Shown here: in pieces, positions 23,536 to 24,433 of the stretch
Position numbering within the stretch: position 1 is the stretch's first letter
Layout: the number at the start of each line of letters is the position of its first letter
From: CAZIKB01 sp964539665
Lineage (GTDB): Bacteria > Zhuqueibacterota > Zhuqueibacteria > Oceanimicrobiales > Oceanimicrobiaceae
NCBI GenBank assembly: GCA_964539665.1
Contig: CAZIKB010000102.1
Span: 1 to 24,433, forward strand
Length of the DNA: 24,433 bases
Direction of reading: 5' to 3'
The notes under the pieces: model-generated
Databases searched by the model: none
What the model was told of the DNA's origin: nothing
What the model saw: only the letters and a program-made list of their open reading frames with translations
Position numbers and translations under genes: made by a program

Positions 23536-24332
23536 GTCTCAATCCCTTCTACTTAATCAGGTCAATTTCTACAGGTTCTGGAATGTTAGTATTTGCTTGG
23601 GACTCCATGACGTCTCAATCCCTTCTACTTAATCAGGTCAATTTCTACATCGTAACAAATGAAGATGCTGATCCTGTTCAAAATCAGTCTCAATCCCTTC
23701 TACTTAATCAGGTCAATTTCTACGATTTATCCCTTTCTGGGGTTTACTGAAAATGTAGGCATGAGTCTCAATCCCTTCTACTTAATCAGGTCAATTTCTA
23801 CTTTTGTTCGGCTTTAGTAGGGTATCCCAACAAGATAGCGTCTCAATCCCTTCTACTTAATCAGGTCAATTTCTACTTTTTTGTTTACCATCAATGGTGC
23901 AGCTAACGCACAAGTTGGTCTCAATCCCTTCTACTTAATCAGGTCAATTTCTACGTTTACCACATAGACGACTTAACAGAAAACCAGCCGACAAGTCTCA
24001 ATCCCTTCTACTTAATCAGGTCAATTTCTACAATTTAATCGCATATTGTACAATCAAAGTTATGCTTGAGTCTCAATCCCTTCTACTTAATCAGGTCAAT
24101 TTCTACCAAGCAAAATGACACGAATAATAAAGTATTATTAATAACTGTCTCAATCCCTTCTACTTAATCAGGTCAATTTCTACCACAAAATAGTCAGTAT
24201 GCTTAAGTTAAGGATCAAAATTGTCTCAATCCCTTCTACTTAATCAGGTCAATTTCTACTTTCCTCACTGGTGCTTCTCTTGGTTGGCTTGCTTTGTCTC
24301 AATCCCTTCTACTTAATCAGGTCAATTTCTAC
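23536..24332 (-). CRISPR. CRISPR array, 11 identical 37-bp repeats, 10 spacers
   Basis: Repeats begin at 23536, 23612, 23687, 23765, 23840, 23918, 23995, 24070, 24147, 24223 and 24296; all eleven are identical by eye. On the plus strand each begins GTCTCAATCCC and ends CAATTTCTAC. Spacers are 39, 38, 41, 38, 41, 40, 38, 40, 39 and 36 bp. On the minus strand the repeat ends GGGATTGAGAC, like the ATTGAAAC ends of many type I and III repeats that give the 8-nt crRNA 5' handle. I therefore infer minus-strand transcription with the leader at the right end. The repeat shows no strong hairpin. The effector type cannot be decided here. Confidence 0.97.
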
Positions 24333-24433
24333 TGCTGCCATTTTGTCCCCTTATTTTTCAATAGCTTGTAATAGCTGAAATCCGGTTATCCAGTTAGCTC
24401 AGCATAGGTTACGGTGGACGTGATGAAAGCCCG
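24333..24433 (-). promoter_or_regulatory. Probable CRISPR leader (start only)
   Basis: If the array is read on the minus strand, this flank is the leader-proximal side. It contains the direct repeat AATAGCT-TGT-AATAGCT (24360-24376), with a period of 10 bp, about one helical turn, 28 bp from the last repeat. The window ends before a promoter can be judged. Confidence 0.4.

Noticed and set aside
23496..23750. 84-codon frame across the first CRISPR repeats
   Set aside because: It is translated repeat sequence with a repeated SLLLNQVNFY peptide, not a gene.
23536..24332. Repeat resembling Cas12a repeats through its AATTTCTAC end
   Set aside because: The GTAGAT half that completes the Cas12a hairpin is missing, and the other strand ends in a standard ATTGAGAC handle.

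Overview
The window is chromosomal DNA from a low-to-moderate GC bacterium. Almost every gene lies on the minus strand. The order yceD-rpmF-plsX-fabH-fabD-fabG-acpP-fabF-rnc is a widespread bacterial arrangement. Clear Shine-Dalgarno (SD) sequences, frequent TTG and GTG starts, and a carbamate kinase beside a cPGS-type gene suggest an uncultured FCB/KSB1-like lineage. The phylum is a guess from gene content; only 'bacterium' is well supported.

Layout. 1-643: 3' part of a FadI-type thiolase on the plus strand, tail to tail with rnc. 645-7859: the fatty acid and phospholipid operon, read from a probable promoter at about 7890-7918, which links 50S maturation (YceD, L32), acyl-phosphate formation (PlsX), the type II FAS core (FabH, FabD, FabG, ACP, FabF) and RNase III. 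8025-10910: ndk, sucD and sucC. 11121-13279: an overlapping operon of a truncated cPGS-type gene, carbamate kinase (arcC), and an MntA/HepT toxin-antitoxin pair. 13280-14214: a gene-free AT-rich interval with direct and inverted repeats, ahead of an orphan OmpR-type response regulator that ends in a clear intrinsic terminator. 14963-15688: a lipoprotein of unknown function. 15799-19470: two half-ABC exporters whose motifs match the asymmetric heterodimer pattern. 19471-20122: a gene-free interval holding a long copy of a dispersed palindromic repeat, whose short copy sits between ndk and sucD. 20123-20911: an alpha/beta hydrolase. 20969-24433: a defence-like block with a UPF0175/DUF3368 pair (toxin frameshifted), a lone cas6, an antitoxin/ParE pair (toxin with an in-frame stop), and an 11-repeat CRISPR array without adaptation or interference genes in view.

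Points most worth checking. (1) Two genes, fabD and the first ABC exporter, show their full conserved N-termini only if translation starts at ATT; each ATT sits 7 nt after a strong SD. (2) Both toxins flanking cas6 are broken while their antitoxins are intact. (3) A cPGS-type protein is reduced to about 96 N-terminal residues and abuts arcC. (4) A 63-bp repeat core occurs twice, without gaps and in opposite orientation, inside larger elements with related ends. No wholly new system could be shown from the sequence alone. The CRISPR block with broken toxins and the arcC-mntA-hepT operon are the nearest candidates.
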